Assembly (NCBI GenBank): GCA_963799975.1 | Contig: CAWCZF010000006.1 | Coordinates: 2,170,001 to 2,234,000, forward strand | Direction of reading: 5' to 3' | From: Actinoallomurus sp963799975 | GTDB lineage: Bacteria; Actinomycetota; Actinomycetes; Streptosporangiales; Streptosporangiaceae | DNA: 64,000 nucleotides | In this document: positions 55,109-63,041 of the stretch, in pieces | How positions within the stretch are numbered: position 1 is the stretch's first letter | Layout of the letters: each line of letters opens with the position of its first letter | Program-made: the position numbers and the translations under genes | The notes under the pieces: model-generated | The model's input: the letters and a program-made list of their open reading frames with translations, nothing else | Told to the model about the DNA's origin: nothing | Databases searched by the model: none

Positions 55109-56650
55109 TCAGATCGCCCGATCACGCTCCGACCAGTACGGATCGCGGATCAGGCGCTTGTAGAGCTTGCCCGTCGGCGTACGCGGCAGCTCGGCGAGGA
55201 AGTCGACCGAGCGCGGCGCCTTGTAGCCCGCCAGCGTCTCGCGGGAGAAGGCGATCAGTTCCTCCGCCAGCGCTTCGGAGGGCTCGTGGCCGTCCTCGAG
55301 CTGCACCGCGGCCTTGACCTGCTCGCCGTACTCGATGTCCGGCACGCCGAAGACCGCGACGTCGCGTACGGCCGGATGGGTGATCAGCACGCCCTCGACC
55401 TCGGCCGGATAGATGTTCACCCCGCCACTGATGATCATGTCGATGGCGCGGTCGGCGAGGAACAGGTAGCCGTCCGGGTCCAGGTAGCCGATGTCGCCGG
55501 TGGTGAACAGGCCGTCCGGCCGGTGGATGTCGGCGGTCTTGCCGGGGTCGCCCCAGTACTCCACGTCGTCGCCGTTGGTGTAGCGGAACCATAGCTGCCC
55601 GCGCTCGTCCGGCGCGGCCGGCGAGCCGTCCTCGCGCAGCACGTGGATCTCGGTCATCGGCAGGGGCCGGCCGACCGTGCCGGGCCGCTTCAGCCACTCC
55701 TCGGAGGAGACCACGGTGTTCACCGACGCCTCCGTCGACCCGTAGTACTCATAGATCACCGGCCCGAACCAGTCGATCATCTGGCGCTTGATCTCGGGCG
55801 GGCACGGTGCGGCGCCGTGCCAGACGGCGACCAGGCTGGAGATGTTGTGCGCGTGGCGGGTCGCCTCGTCGAGACGCAGCAGCCGGACGAACTGCGTCGG
55901 CACCAGGTGCACGTTGGTGATCCGGTACTCCTCGATGAGACGCAGCGTCTCCTCCGGGTCGAACGCGGGCCGCATGACCACCGAGCGCCCGGCGCACAGC
56001 AGCGCGTGCGACCACAGCCACTGCGCCGAGTGGTACACCGGCCCGACCAGCAGCGACCGGCCGTCCACCGGAATGCGCAGGATCTCCCCGAACGCCCCGG
56101 CCACGAGGCTCATCGCGTCCAGCGGCGAACCGGCCGTGACCAGCTTGCGCCGCACCGCCTTGGGCCGCCCGGTCGTCCCCGACGTGTAGATCGTCGGCCA
56201 GCCCAGCACCTGGTCCGCCGGCTCGCCGTCCGCCCCGCCGGCCAGGAACTCCTCGTACGGCGCGAAGCCCGGCACGTCGCCGATGCCGACGCGTACGGCC
56301 GTCTCCCCCGCCGCCTCGGTCGCGACACCCGCGAACCGGTCCTCGGAGAACAGCGCCTTCGCCCCGGAGTCGGCGAGGACGTAGCGCAGTTCGTCCGCCG
56401 TCCAGTGCCAGTTGACCAGGACGTAGCGCAGCCCGATGTGCGCGGCCGCGGTCATCAGCTCGAAGTACTCCCGGCGGTTGCCGGAGTGGATCGCGATGGC
56501 GTCCCCGGTGGCCAGCCCGGCGCCGCGCAGCGCGTTCGCCAGCCGGTCGGCGCGGTCACCGAACTCACGCCAGCTCATGCTCCCGCGCTCGTCGGTGACG
56601 GCGGCCCCGTCCGGGTGTGCCTGGACGTACGGGCGGAGCAGTTCGGGCAC
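55109..56650 (-). CDS. acyl-CoA synthetase (AMP-binding, FadD4-like) 2
   Basis: 513 residues. GTG start five bases after GGAGG. P-loop TIYTSGTTGRPKAVRRK; second motif YEYYGSTEASVNTVVSSEEW; hinge FLADRAIDMIISGGVNIYPA; catalytic lysine in TPTGKLYKRLIRDPYW. It follows the TetR gene by 18 bases and is paralogous to ligase 1, so the two may act on related acids of one pathway. The gap to the VOC gene is 99 bases. Confidence 0.93.
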   Translation of the reverse strand: MPELLRPYVQAHPDGAAVTDERGSMSWREFGDRADRLANALRGAGLATGDAIAIHSGNRREYFELMTAAAHIGLRYVLVNWHWTADELRYVLADSGAKALFSEDRFAGVATEAAGETAVRVGIGDVPGFAPYEEFLAGGADGEPADQVLGWPTIYTSGTTGRPKAVRRKLVTAGSPLDAMSLVAGAFGEILRIPVDGRSLLVGPVYHSAQWLWSHALLCAGRSVVMRPAFDPEETLRLIEEYRITNVHLVPTQFVRLLRLDEATRHAHNISSLVAVWHGAAPCPPEIKRQMIDWFGPVIYEYYGSTEASVNTVVSSEEWLKRPGTVGRPLPMTEIHVLREDGSPAAPDERGQLWFRYTNGDDVEYWGDPGKTADIHRPDGLFTTGDIGYLDPDGYLFLADRAIDMIISGGVNIYPAEVEGVLITHPAVRDVAVFGVPDIEYGEQVKAAVQLEDGHEPSEALAEELIAFSRETLAGYKAPRSVDFLAELPRTPTGKLYKRLIRDPYWSERDRAI

Positions 56651-56668
56651 GGCGACCTCCAGGTCGGC

Positions 56669-57304
56669 TCATTGGGTACGGGCCCCCGCCATGCGCAGCG
56701 CGAGACCGATGTAGCGGGCCTCCAGATCGGCGTGCGTGAGAGGCCGGTGCTCATGGAACCATTCACTGATGTGCACGCACATGTCCAGGATGGGGATCGC
56801 GGTGAGCACGGCGGCCGTACGGTCGTCGCCGCCGACCAGATCGAACACCTGTTTCTTCTGACCGTCCAGCAGCACGTCGACGACGCGGTCGCGTAGCCGC
56901 CGCCGGATGGCGACGACTTCGTCGTAGCGCTCGCCCGTCAGCAGGGCGAACTCCCGGTTCGCCACCCGTGCGGTCTGCTGGTGGTCCGAGTGGCGCGCGA
57001 CGTACACCTTGATGATCGCGCTCAGCTCGGCCACCGGATCGTCGGCGACCGCCTGCTGCGCCGCGGCCAGCACGGTCTCCAGCCGGAGGTGGATGTCGCG
57101 CACGACGACGTAGAGAAGCTGGTCTTTGGAGTCGAAGTGGTTGTAGAGGGCGCCCGGCGTCAGGCCGCACGCCTCGGTGATCTGCCGGACAGAGGTCGCG
57201 AGCGCGCCCTGCCGGTAGAACAGCTCGACCGCGGCGGCGGCCAGGCGGCGTTGCAGGCGGGATCCTTCGACGGGCAGACCTGACTCTGACACCGCCCGCT
57301 CCAT
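56669..57304 (-). CDS. TetR/AcrR regulator of the acyl-CoA ligase/MFS cluster
   Basis: 211 residues. The N-terminal helix-turn-helix is YRQGALATSVRQITEACGLT then PGALYNHFDSKDQLLYVVV. The C-terminal domain (TARVANREFALLTGERYDEV) resembles KstR/FadR-type regulators of lipid catabolism, whose inducers are acyl-CoA esters. It is the first gene of the ligase operon and is divergent from the MFS permease. A TGAATGAAC-type palindrome in the shared promoter is its probable site. Confidence 0.9.
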   Translation of the reverse strand: MERAVSESGLPVEGSRLQRRLAAAAVELFYRQGALATSVRQITEACGLTPGALYNHFDSKDQLLYVVVRDIHLRLETVLAAAQQAVADDPVAELSAIIKVYVARHSDHQQTARVANREFALLTGERYDEVVAIRRRLRDRVVDVLLDGQKKQVFDLVGGDDRTAAVLTAIPILDMCVHISEWFHEHRPLTHADLEARYIGLALRMAGARTQ

Positions 57305-57308
57305 TCTC

Positions 57309-57338
57309 TTGACACGGCACTTAAGTCGAGCGTACTAA
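57309..57338 (+). promoter_or_regulatory. predicted promoter of the MFS permease gene
   Basis: TTGACA (57309-57314), 18-base spacer, TACTAA (57333-57338). It overlaps the start of the divergent TetR gene and precedes the palindrome at 57352. Confidence 0.55.
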
Positions 57339-57351
57339 TATTTCCAACGCG

Positions 57352-57369
57352 TGAATGAACGCTTATTTA
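57352..57369. promoter_or_regulatory. TetR-type operator, TGAATGAAC family
   Basis: TGAATGAACGCTTATTTA matches its own reverse complement at 6 of 9 half-site positions and resembles the TGAATGAAC...TCATTCA sites of actinobacterial fatty-acid and steroid TetR repressors. It lies just after the predicted -10 of the MFS gene. Confidence 0.5.
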
Positions 57370-57466
57370 CCTATGATGACACAGGTCATAGGGCACATCG
57401 GCCTCGGGGGCGGGGCGTCCGAACCGGCGCTCCGGAGCAGCCCGCCCCAAGTAGAAGAGGAAGGCG

Positions 57467-58987
57467 ATGGCCCCTACGAACCCGACGGCTCCCCCGGCGG
57501 ACGGATTCACGACGGACCGGCTCTGGCACCGTGGACTCGACCGCTATCCGAACACGGGAGCGCGCTACTGGTATCTGGCCGTGGCGGTGTTCGTCACGAT
57601 CATCTTGTACTACGAGCTCTACGTCGCCGGCGGCGTCGCGCCGCTCGTGCTCGAGCACTACAAGATGTCGTTCCTCTACTACGTCAACATCCTGGTCGTC
57701 GCGAACCTCGTCGGCGCCTTCGGCTCGCTGGCCGCCGGCCTGGCCGACCGCTGGGGCCGCGCCAACCTCGTGACGTACGGGCTGCTGCTCACCGGCGTGC
57801 TCGCCCTCATCACCCCGCTCGCGCCGAACAAGTTCGTGTTCGGGTTGTTCGCCGTGCTCGGCGGCATGGTCGAGGGCATGTGCCTGGTCGCCACCCCCGC
57901 GCTCGTACGCGACTTCTCACCGCAGATCGGCCGCGCGTCCGCGATGGGCTTTTGGACCCTCGGGCCGGTCGTCGGCAGCCTCATCGTCAGCTTCGTCGCG
58001 AACCGCACGCTCCCCCACCTGAACAACTCCTGGTCCAGCCAGTTCTACATCGTCGGCGTGGTCGGTCTGGTCGCCTTCGCGATCGCCCTGTTCGGCCTGC
58101 GGGAGCTCAAGCCGGGACTGCGCGACCAGGTGATGGTCAGCGTCACCGACCGCGCGCTCGTCGAGTCGCGCGCCGACAGCGCCGAACGGCAGGTCAACCT
58201 CGAACAGCCGTGGCGGCAGATGCTGCACCTGGACATCATCGCCCCCGCCCTCGGGATCAGCATCTTCCTGCTGATCTACTACACCGCGGTCGGGTTCTTC
58301 ACCATCTACCTGACCTCCAACTTCGGCTTCACCACCTCCAAGGCGAACGGCATCAACACCTGGTACTGGGGGATCAACGCGATCAGCCTGGTGGTCGTGG
58401 GCGCCCTGTCGGACCGGCTGCGGGTGCGCAAGCCGTTCATGGTGGCCGGCACCGTGCTCGCGGTCGTGATGACGTTCATCTTCATGACGCGGACCACGCA
58501 TCCGGACACGAGCGCGAGCACGCTGATCGTGATCATCGCGCTGCTCTCGCTCGGCCTGGCCACCGCGTACGCGCCGTGGATGGCCGCCTTCACCGAGACC
58601 ATCGAGCGGCGCAACCCGGCGCTGACCGCGACCGGGCTGGCCATCTGGGGCTGGATCCTGCGGATCGTCGTCTGCCTGTCGTTCTTCGTGCTGCCCTACG
58701 TCGTCAGCGCGGTCGACAAGCTGGTCGCCGCCCCCGCCGTGCTCGCGCAGGTCAAGGCCGCGGGCGCCAACCCGCCGCCCGCGCTGCTCGCGGAGGTCGG
58801 GAAGATCAAGACCGCGGCCGCCGACGCACCCGGCCAGTGGCAGACGTGGTGGTGGGTGTGCATCGTGGCCGAGATCCTCTTCCTCGGGCTGATGCTGCCG
58901 CTGATCGGCCGCTGGAGCCCCAAGGCCGCCAAGGCGGACGCCGAGGAGCACGACCGCGAGGTCGCGCGGCTCACCGGCACCCCCTGA
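57467..58987 (+). CDS. MFS transporter (aromatic-acid/metabolite symporter type)
   Basis: 506 residues; ATG after GAGGAAGG. Twelve membrane segments are visible, among them YLAVAVFVTIILYYELYVAG, YGLLLTGVLALITPLAPN, IIAPALGISIFLLIYYTAVG and IVAEILFLGLMLPLIG. The MFS loop motif occurs as GLADRWGRANLVTYG, and a second copy after helix 8 as GALSDRLRVRKPFM. It is more like an uptake symporter than a drug pump, and its divergent partner operon encodes two acyl-CoA ligases, so it likely imports the acid that the ligases activate. Probably controlled by the divergent TetR protein. Confidence 0.9.
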   Translation: MAPTNPTAPPADGFTTDRLWHRGLDRYPNTGARYWYLAVAVFVTIILYYELYVAGGVAPLVLEHYKMSFLYYVNILVVANLVGAFGSLAAGLADRWGRANLVTYGLLLTGVLALITPLAPNKFVFGLFAVLGGMVEGMCLVATPALVRDFSPQIGRASAMGFWTLGPVVGSLIVSFVANRTLPHLNNSWSSQFYIVGVVGLVAFAIALFGLRELKPGLRDQVMVSVTDRALVESRADSAERQVNLEQPWRQMLHLDIIAPALGISIFLLIYYTAVGFFTIYLTSNFGFTTSKANGINTWYWGINAISLVVVGALSDRLRVRKPFMVAGTVLAVVMTFIFMTRTTHPDTSASTLIVIIALLSLGLATAYAPWMAAFTETIERRNPALTATGLAIWGWILRIVVCLSFFVLPYVVSAVDKLVAAPAVLAQVKAAGANPPPALLAEVGKIKTAAADAPGQWQTWWWVCIVAEILFLGLMLPLIGRWSPKAAKADAEEHDREVARLTGTP

Positions 58988-59019
58988 CGGAACCTCACCG
59001 GCCGCCCGGTCGTCGCACA

Positions 59020-59967
59020 GTGGTGATCCTCACCACGGAACAGCGAGACCGGGCGGCCGGCGTGCTGCTCGGCGCGGCGTGCGGCGACGCGCTCGGCGTG
59101 CCCTACGAGTTCGCCCCGCGCCCGTACGGGCCGCCGGAGATGATCGGCGGCGGCCTCGGCCCGTACGCGCCGGGCGAGTACAGCGACGACACCCAGATGC
59201 ACGCGTGCGTCGCCGAGGTGGCGGCGCTCGGCCACGACCTGCGCGCGGAGCCCGCGCTGGACGGCGTGGCGGCGCGTTTTCTGCGGTGGTACCGGGAGGG
59301 CGCGAGCGACATCGGGCAGCAGACGCGCCAGGTGCTCGCCGCCGTCGAAGGTGCCGGAGAGCAGGCCGGCGGAGTGTCCGCGGCGATGCGCGCGGCGGCC
59401 GCCGCGGTGCACGCGCGCACCGGCCGCAGCGCGGGCAACGGCTCACTGATGCGGACCGGCGTCGTCGCGCTCCCCTATCTCGGCGACCCGGCGGCGATGG
59501 CCGAGGCCGCGCGGCTGGTCAGCGGCCTGACCCACCACGACGACCTCGCCGGTGACGCCTGTGTGCTGTGGTGCTCGGGCGTACGGCGGGCCGTGCTGTC
59601 GGCGACCTTCGACGGCGTACGCGAGGGGCTCGCCCTGCTGCCGCCGCCGCGGCGGGAGCGCTGGGCGGCGTGGCTGGACGAGGCGGAGGCGGCACCGCCG
59701 GACCGCTTCAGCCCGAACGGCTTCGTCGTGCCCGCGCTCCAGGCCGCTTGGTCGGCGGTCACCCGTACCGCGTCCCTGCCCGACGGCCTGGTCGCGGCGG
59801 TGGGCGCGGGCGATGACACCGACACGGTCGCCGCCATCGCGGGCGCGCTGCTCGGCGCACGGCACGGCGCCTCCGCCGTACCGGACGGGTGGCGCGACGC
59901 GGTGCACGGCTGGCCGGGCCTGACCGCCGCCGACCTGGCCGACCTGGCCGTACGCGCCGCCGGGTGA
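59020..59967 (+). CDS. ADP-ribosylglycohydrolase family protein
   Basis: About 315 residues. A DraG/ARH-type hydrolase that removes ADP-ribose from proteins or small molecules using two metal ions. The motifs are complete: GVLLGAACGDALGVPYEF, metal ligands in YSDDTQMHACVAEV, RSAGNGSLMRTGVVAL and the C-terminal VGAGDDTDTVAAIAGALLGA with the paired aspartates. The start is uncertain (GTG 59020 or 59023), with no clear ribosome site. It is 32 bases after the MFS gene and may be read through from it. No ADP-ribosyltransferase gene was seen nearby. Confidence 0.9.
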   Translation: MVILTTEQRDRAAGVLLGAACGDALGVPYEFAPRPYGPPEMIGGGLGPYAPGEYSDDTQMHACVAEVAALGHDLRAEPALDGVAARFLRWYREGASDIGQQTRQVLAAVEGAGEQAGGVSAAMRAAAAAVHARTGRSAGNGSLMRTGVVALPYLGDPAAMAEAARLVSGLTHHDDLAGDACVLWCSGVRRAVLSATFDGVREGLALLPPPRRERWAAWLDEAEAAPPDRFSPNGFVVPALQAAWSAVTRTASLPDGLVAAVGAGDDTDTVAAIAGALLGARHGASAVPDGWRDAVHGWPGLTAADLADLAVRAAG

Positions 59968-60050
59968 GCGCCGGCCCGGTTGCTACTCTCAGGGAGACCG
60001 GGCCCTCCAGGACCTAGGCCGACAGATCCCACCACGGCCAAGGACATCAG

Positions 60051-61232
60051 GTGAAAGTCCGACGAGACGCCGCCATCCGCGAACTCGAGCGGATAGCGGA
60101 CGAGCAGACGGCCCTTCGGCGGGTGACCGCACTCGTGGCCCACGGCGCGCCTCCGCCGCTGGTCTTCGAGGCGGTCACCGCCGAACTCGGCCGGCTGCTC
60201 GACGTCCAGTGCTCCGTCCTGAGCCGCTACGAGACGGGCGGGACGGACGGGACCGGTGAGCCGATGATCAGGGTCGTCGCGTCCTGGAGCGCCGGCGGCA
60301 CCCCCGACGTCGCGCCGGTCGTCGGCTCCCGGTGGGGGATACGCGGCACCGCCGCCGAGCGGATTCTCCGGTCCGGGCGGTCAGAACGGGTCTGCTATGA
60401 CGCCGCGACCAGCGGGATCGCCATCTGGGCGCGCTCGCAGAACATCAGGTACGGCGTCGGCAGCCCCATCACGGTCGCCGGACGCCTGTGGGGGGTCTCG
60501 GCCATCCTGTCGTGCCGGCCAGTACCTCACCTGGCCGACATCGAGACCCGGATGGCCCAGTTCGTCGAGCTCGTCACGGTGGCGATCGAGACCGCGGAGA
60601 ACCGCCACGAGCTCGTTGCCTCGCGCGACCGGATCGTCGAGGCCGCCGACTCGGCCCGGCGTTGCATCGAGCGCGATCTCCATGACGGGGCACAGCAGCA
60701 CCTCATCTCGCTCGGGCTTGGCCTGCGGCTGATCGAGGACTCCGTGTCGGAGGAGTACGGGGAGCTGAGGGAGCAGATCGCGAACCTCGCCGAGACGGCG
60801 AGGACGATCCATGACGAGGTACGGGAGATCGCCCGTGGCGTCTATCCCTCGATCCTGACCCGGCGCGGCCTCGCGGCCGCGCTCAAGACGCTCGCGATTC
60901 GGTCCAGCATCCCGGTCGAGCTCAACGTGCACGACGACCGGCGCCTGGCCGAACGCGTGGAGGTGACCGTCTACTACGTCGTTTCGGAGGCGCTGACGAA
61001 CGCGGCCAAATACTCCGGCGCGTCCGAGGTGTGCGTGGACCTGGTGGTCCACGACACGCGCCTGTGTCTCAGCGTCCGCGACGACGGCGCCGGCGGCGCC
61101 GTGCCCGGTCGGGGCTCGGGGCTCGTCGGTCTCACCGACCGGGTCGCGGCGCTCGACGGAAGCTTCGCGATGACCAGCCCGCCCGGCCAGGGGACGCGAA
61201 TCGTCATCGAGATTCCGATCCGGACTCCGTGA
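60051..61232 (+). CDS. GAF-domain sensor histidine kinase
   Basis: 393 residues, GTG start after AAGGA. An N-terminal GAF-like domain (about 20-185; LGRLLDVQCSVLSRYETG, GVGSPITVAGRLWGVSAI) is followed by a HisKA_3 domain with the phosphorylated histidine in RRCIERDLHDGAQQHLISLG. The HATPase domain has SEALTNAAKYSGASEV and LSVRDDGAGG, then GSGLVGLTDRVAALDG. It is soluble, so it senses a cytoplasmic ligand. No response regulator is adjacent, so its partner is elsewhere. Confidence 0.92.
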   Translation: MKVRRDAAIRELERIADEQTALRRVTALVAHGAPPPLVFEAVTAELGRLLDVQCSVLSRYETGGTDGTGEPMIRVVASWSAGGTPDVAPVVGSRWGIRGTAAERILRSGRSERVCYDAATSGIAIWARSQNIRYGVGSPITVAGRLWGVSAILSCRPVPHLADIETRMAQFVELVTVAIETAENRHELVASRDRIVEAADSARRCIERDLHDGAQQHLISLGLGLRLIEDSVSEEYGELREQIANLAETARTIHDEVREIARGVYPSILTRRGLAAALKTLAIRSSIPVELNVHDDRRLAERVEVTVYYVVSEALTNAAKYSGASEVCVDLVVHDTRLCLSVRDDGAGGAVPGRGSGLVGLTDRVAALDGSFAMTSPPGQGTRIVIEIPIRTP

Positions 61233-61285
61233 CGCGGGCGCGTGCCCGCGGCGGGCCGCCCGGCGATCCGCACCCGTCCGGGGAC

Positions 61286-61314
61286 ACCCGGCACGCGGGC
61301 GGCGCGTGCCGGGT
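61286..61314. terminator. hairpin terminator after the GAF kinase gene
   Basis: A perfect 12-base stem (ACCCGGCACGCG, 5-base loop, exact complement) between the kinase stop and the end of the small convergent gene at 61318; it can serve both. Confidence 0.75.
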
Positions 61315-61317
61315 CCG

Positions 61318-61539
61318 CTAGCCGGACCGTTCGGTCCCGGTCGCCGGTTGGTGAGAGTCGTCGTGGCGGTGGGCGATGCGCACGGCGTACTCCCGTGGCG
61401 AGACGCCCAGTTGCCACGAGCAGACCGAACAGCTCAGGTGGTCATGGGTGGTCTGCTCGTCGTGCTCGACCTCGACCACTCCGATCCGTAGGTTCTCCAC
61501 GGGCCGAAACCGTACACGTAGCGTAGCCGTGACCTCCAC
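61318..61539 (-). CDS. small CxxC protein of unknown function
   Basis: 73 residues from a GTG start. A cysteine/histidine cluster (THDHLSCSVCSWQLGVSPRE, then AHRHDDSH) could bind zinc. The first 20 residues form a beta-like stretch (EVTATLRVRFRPVENLRIGV). No ribosome site is evident, so support comes from the cysteine/histidine pattern and from the terminator placed at its 3' end. Family not recognised. Confidence 0.45.
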   Translation of the reverse strand: MEVTATLRVRFRPVENLRIGVVEVEHDEQTTHDHLSCSVCSWQLGVSPREYAVRIAHRHDDSHQPATGTERSG

Positions 61540-61606
61540 TCTGGTGACGAGCGTGTCCCGGTCTCTTCGCCGGACGGCTCGTCCCGGGTGGTCGTGGTCC
61601 GGCGGG

Positions 61607-62257
61607 TCAGGGCGTGCGGCCGCGGTCGCGTTCGGCGGCGAGGCGGCGGGTCTGCGGCGACAGCGGCGCGAGCAGTACGGCGGCGACCAGGTCGATCAGG
61701 TGGCTGGTGAACAGCCGGTCGTCGGCGTGGGGGCCCGAGTGGGCGCGCCGCGCCAGCTCGATCATCGTGAAGCGCACCGCGACGAACCTGCGGTGCAGGC
61801 GCGTCGCGTCCTCCTCCAGCAGCGGGGCGGTCAGCGCCCGCCAGCGGTAGGTGCTGTCGGCGGGGTCGCTCATGCTCGCCCGGCCGATCACCGGCTCGGG
61901 CCGGTTGACCAGCTCGCCGAGGATCTGAAGATAGGCGCGGCCGCCCGGGTGCGCGAGCTTGGCCGCGAGCGGGCGCACCAGCGCCGAGGACAGGGCCTGC
62001 ACCTCACCCTGCCCGGCGGCCTCGTAGGTGTCGAGCAGCGCGTGGCGTGCCGTCTCGACCTCGCGGTGGTGCCGTTCGAGCACGGCGCGCAGCAGGCCGC
62101 GCCGGTCGCCGAAGTGATATTGCAGCGCGGTGACGTTGCGCGCTCCGGAGGCACGGACGATCTCGCGCAGGCTCACGCCGTTGACGCCTTCGGTGGCGAA
62201 GAGGCGCTCCGCTGTCTCGATCAGCCGCTCACGCGTCTCCTGCCCGGCACTGCCCAC
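61607..62257 (-). CDS. TetR/AcrR transcriptional regulator
   Basis: 216 residues, GTG start. The helix-turn-helix is FATEGVNGVSLREIVRASGA then NVTALQYHFGDRRGLLRAVL. The C-terminal domain (AYLQILGELVNRPEPVIGR) is of the type found with acyl-CoA dehydrogenase operons. It is divergent from the phosphotransferase/acyl-CoA dehydrogenase pair, with a 73-base gap that holds a promoter, so it is their likely repressor. Confidence 0.9.
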   Translation of the reverse strand: MGSAGQETRERLIETAERLFATEGVNGVSLREIVRASGARNVTALQYHFGDRRGLLRAVLERHHREVETARHALLDTYEAAGQGEVQALSSALVRPLAAKLAHPGGRAYLQILGELVNRPEPVIGRASMSDPADSTYRWRALTAPLLEEDATRLHRRFVAVRFTMIELARRAHSGPHADDRLFTSHLIDLVAAVLLAPLSPQTRRLAAERDRGRTP

Positions 62258-62275
62258 GTTTCGAATTCAACCACA

Positions 62276-62305
62276 TTGACCTTTAATGCAGGTGAATCAT
62301 AGGCT
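62276..62305 (+). promoter_or_regulatory. predicted promoter of the phosphotransferase/ACAD operon
   Basis: TTGACC (62276-62281), 18-base spacer, TAGGCT (62300-62305). The transcription start would be near 62311, which makes the ATG at 62286 impossible and favours ATG 62331. Confidence 0.45.
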
Positions 62306-62330
62306 CGTACGCAGCGGAGGTTTCGCCTGG

Positions 62331-63041
62331 ATGCAGCCTGATCACCTCGACCCGGCCGTGGTCGACTTCGGCGTTCTCGCGGACTGGATGGATGACCGGG
62401 CGCTGCCCGGCGGGCCGTTCGAGGACGTCGAGCGGCTCGGCGGCGGCACGCAGAACGTCCTGCTCCGGTTCCGGCGCGGCGGCCGCGAGTACGTCCTGCG
62501 CCGCCCGCCCGTGCACCTGCGGCCGCGGAGCAACGACGCGCTGCGCCGCGAGGCACGCGTGCTCGCCGCGCTCGGCGAGACCCCGGTGCGCGCCCCGCGC
62601 CTCATCGCGGCCTGCGCGGACGAGACGGTCATGGGCGGCGCGGTGTTCTACCTGGGCAACCTGCTGTTCTCCTGCGAGGGCCCCGAGGTGGCGGCGATCG
62701 TCGACTGGGAGATGTGCACCATCGGCGACCCGCTGCTCGACCTCGGCTGGCTGGTCGCGACCTGGCCCGACGAGAAGACCGCGATGTCGGCCGGGCCGAT
62801 CGGCGAGCTGGGCGGCCTGCCCGGGACCGGCGAGCTGGTCGAGGTCTACGCCGCGCGCTCCGACCGCGACCTGTCCGGGCTCACCTGGTACGCCGTGCTG
62901 GCCTGCTTCAAGCTCGGCATCGTGCTGGAGGGCACGTACGCGCGTGCGTGCGCGGGCAAGGCGCCAAGAGACGTCGGCGACCTGCTGCACGCGACCACGC
63001 TCGGGCTGTTCGCCCGTGCCCGCACCTTCATGGAGGCGTGA
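62331..63041 (+). CDS. ACAD10-type phosphotransferase lacking the catalytic loop
   Basis: 236 residues from ATG 62331 (GGAGG 10 bases upstream). It resembles aminoglycoside-phosphotransferase-fold kinases that work with acyl-CoA dehydrogenases (ACAD10/11 type): VERLGGGTQNVLLRFRRGGR, LRREARVLAALGETPVRAPR, then VDWEMCTIGDPLLDLGWLVA. The family is normally about 340 residues. Here MGGAVFYL runs straight into GNLLFS, so about 90-100 residues, including the HGDYH catalytic loop, are missing in frame. The metal-binding DWE follows intact. It cannot phosphorylate as read; it is either an assembly deletion or a pseudo-kinase. Its stop overlaps the acyl-CoA dehydrogenase start (TGATG). Confidence 0.8.
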   Translation: MQPDHLDPAVVDFGVLADWMDDRALPGGPFEDVERLGGGTQNVLLRFRRGGREYVLRRPPVHLRPRSNDALRREARVLAALGETPVRAPRLIAACADETVMGGAVFYLGNLLFSCEGPEVAAIVDWEMCTIGDPLLDLGWLVATWPDEKTAMSAGPIGELGGLPGTGELVEVYAARSDRDLSGLTWYAVLACFKLGIVLEGTYARACAGKAPRDVGDLLHATTLGLFARARTFMEA

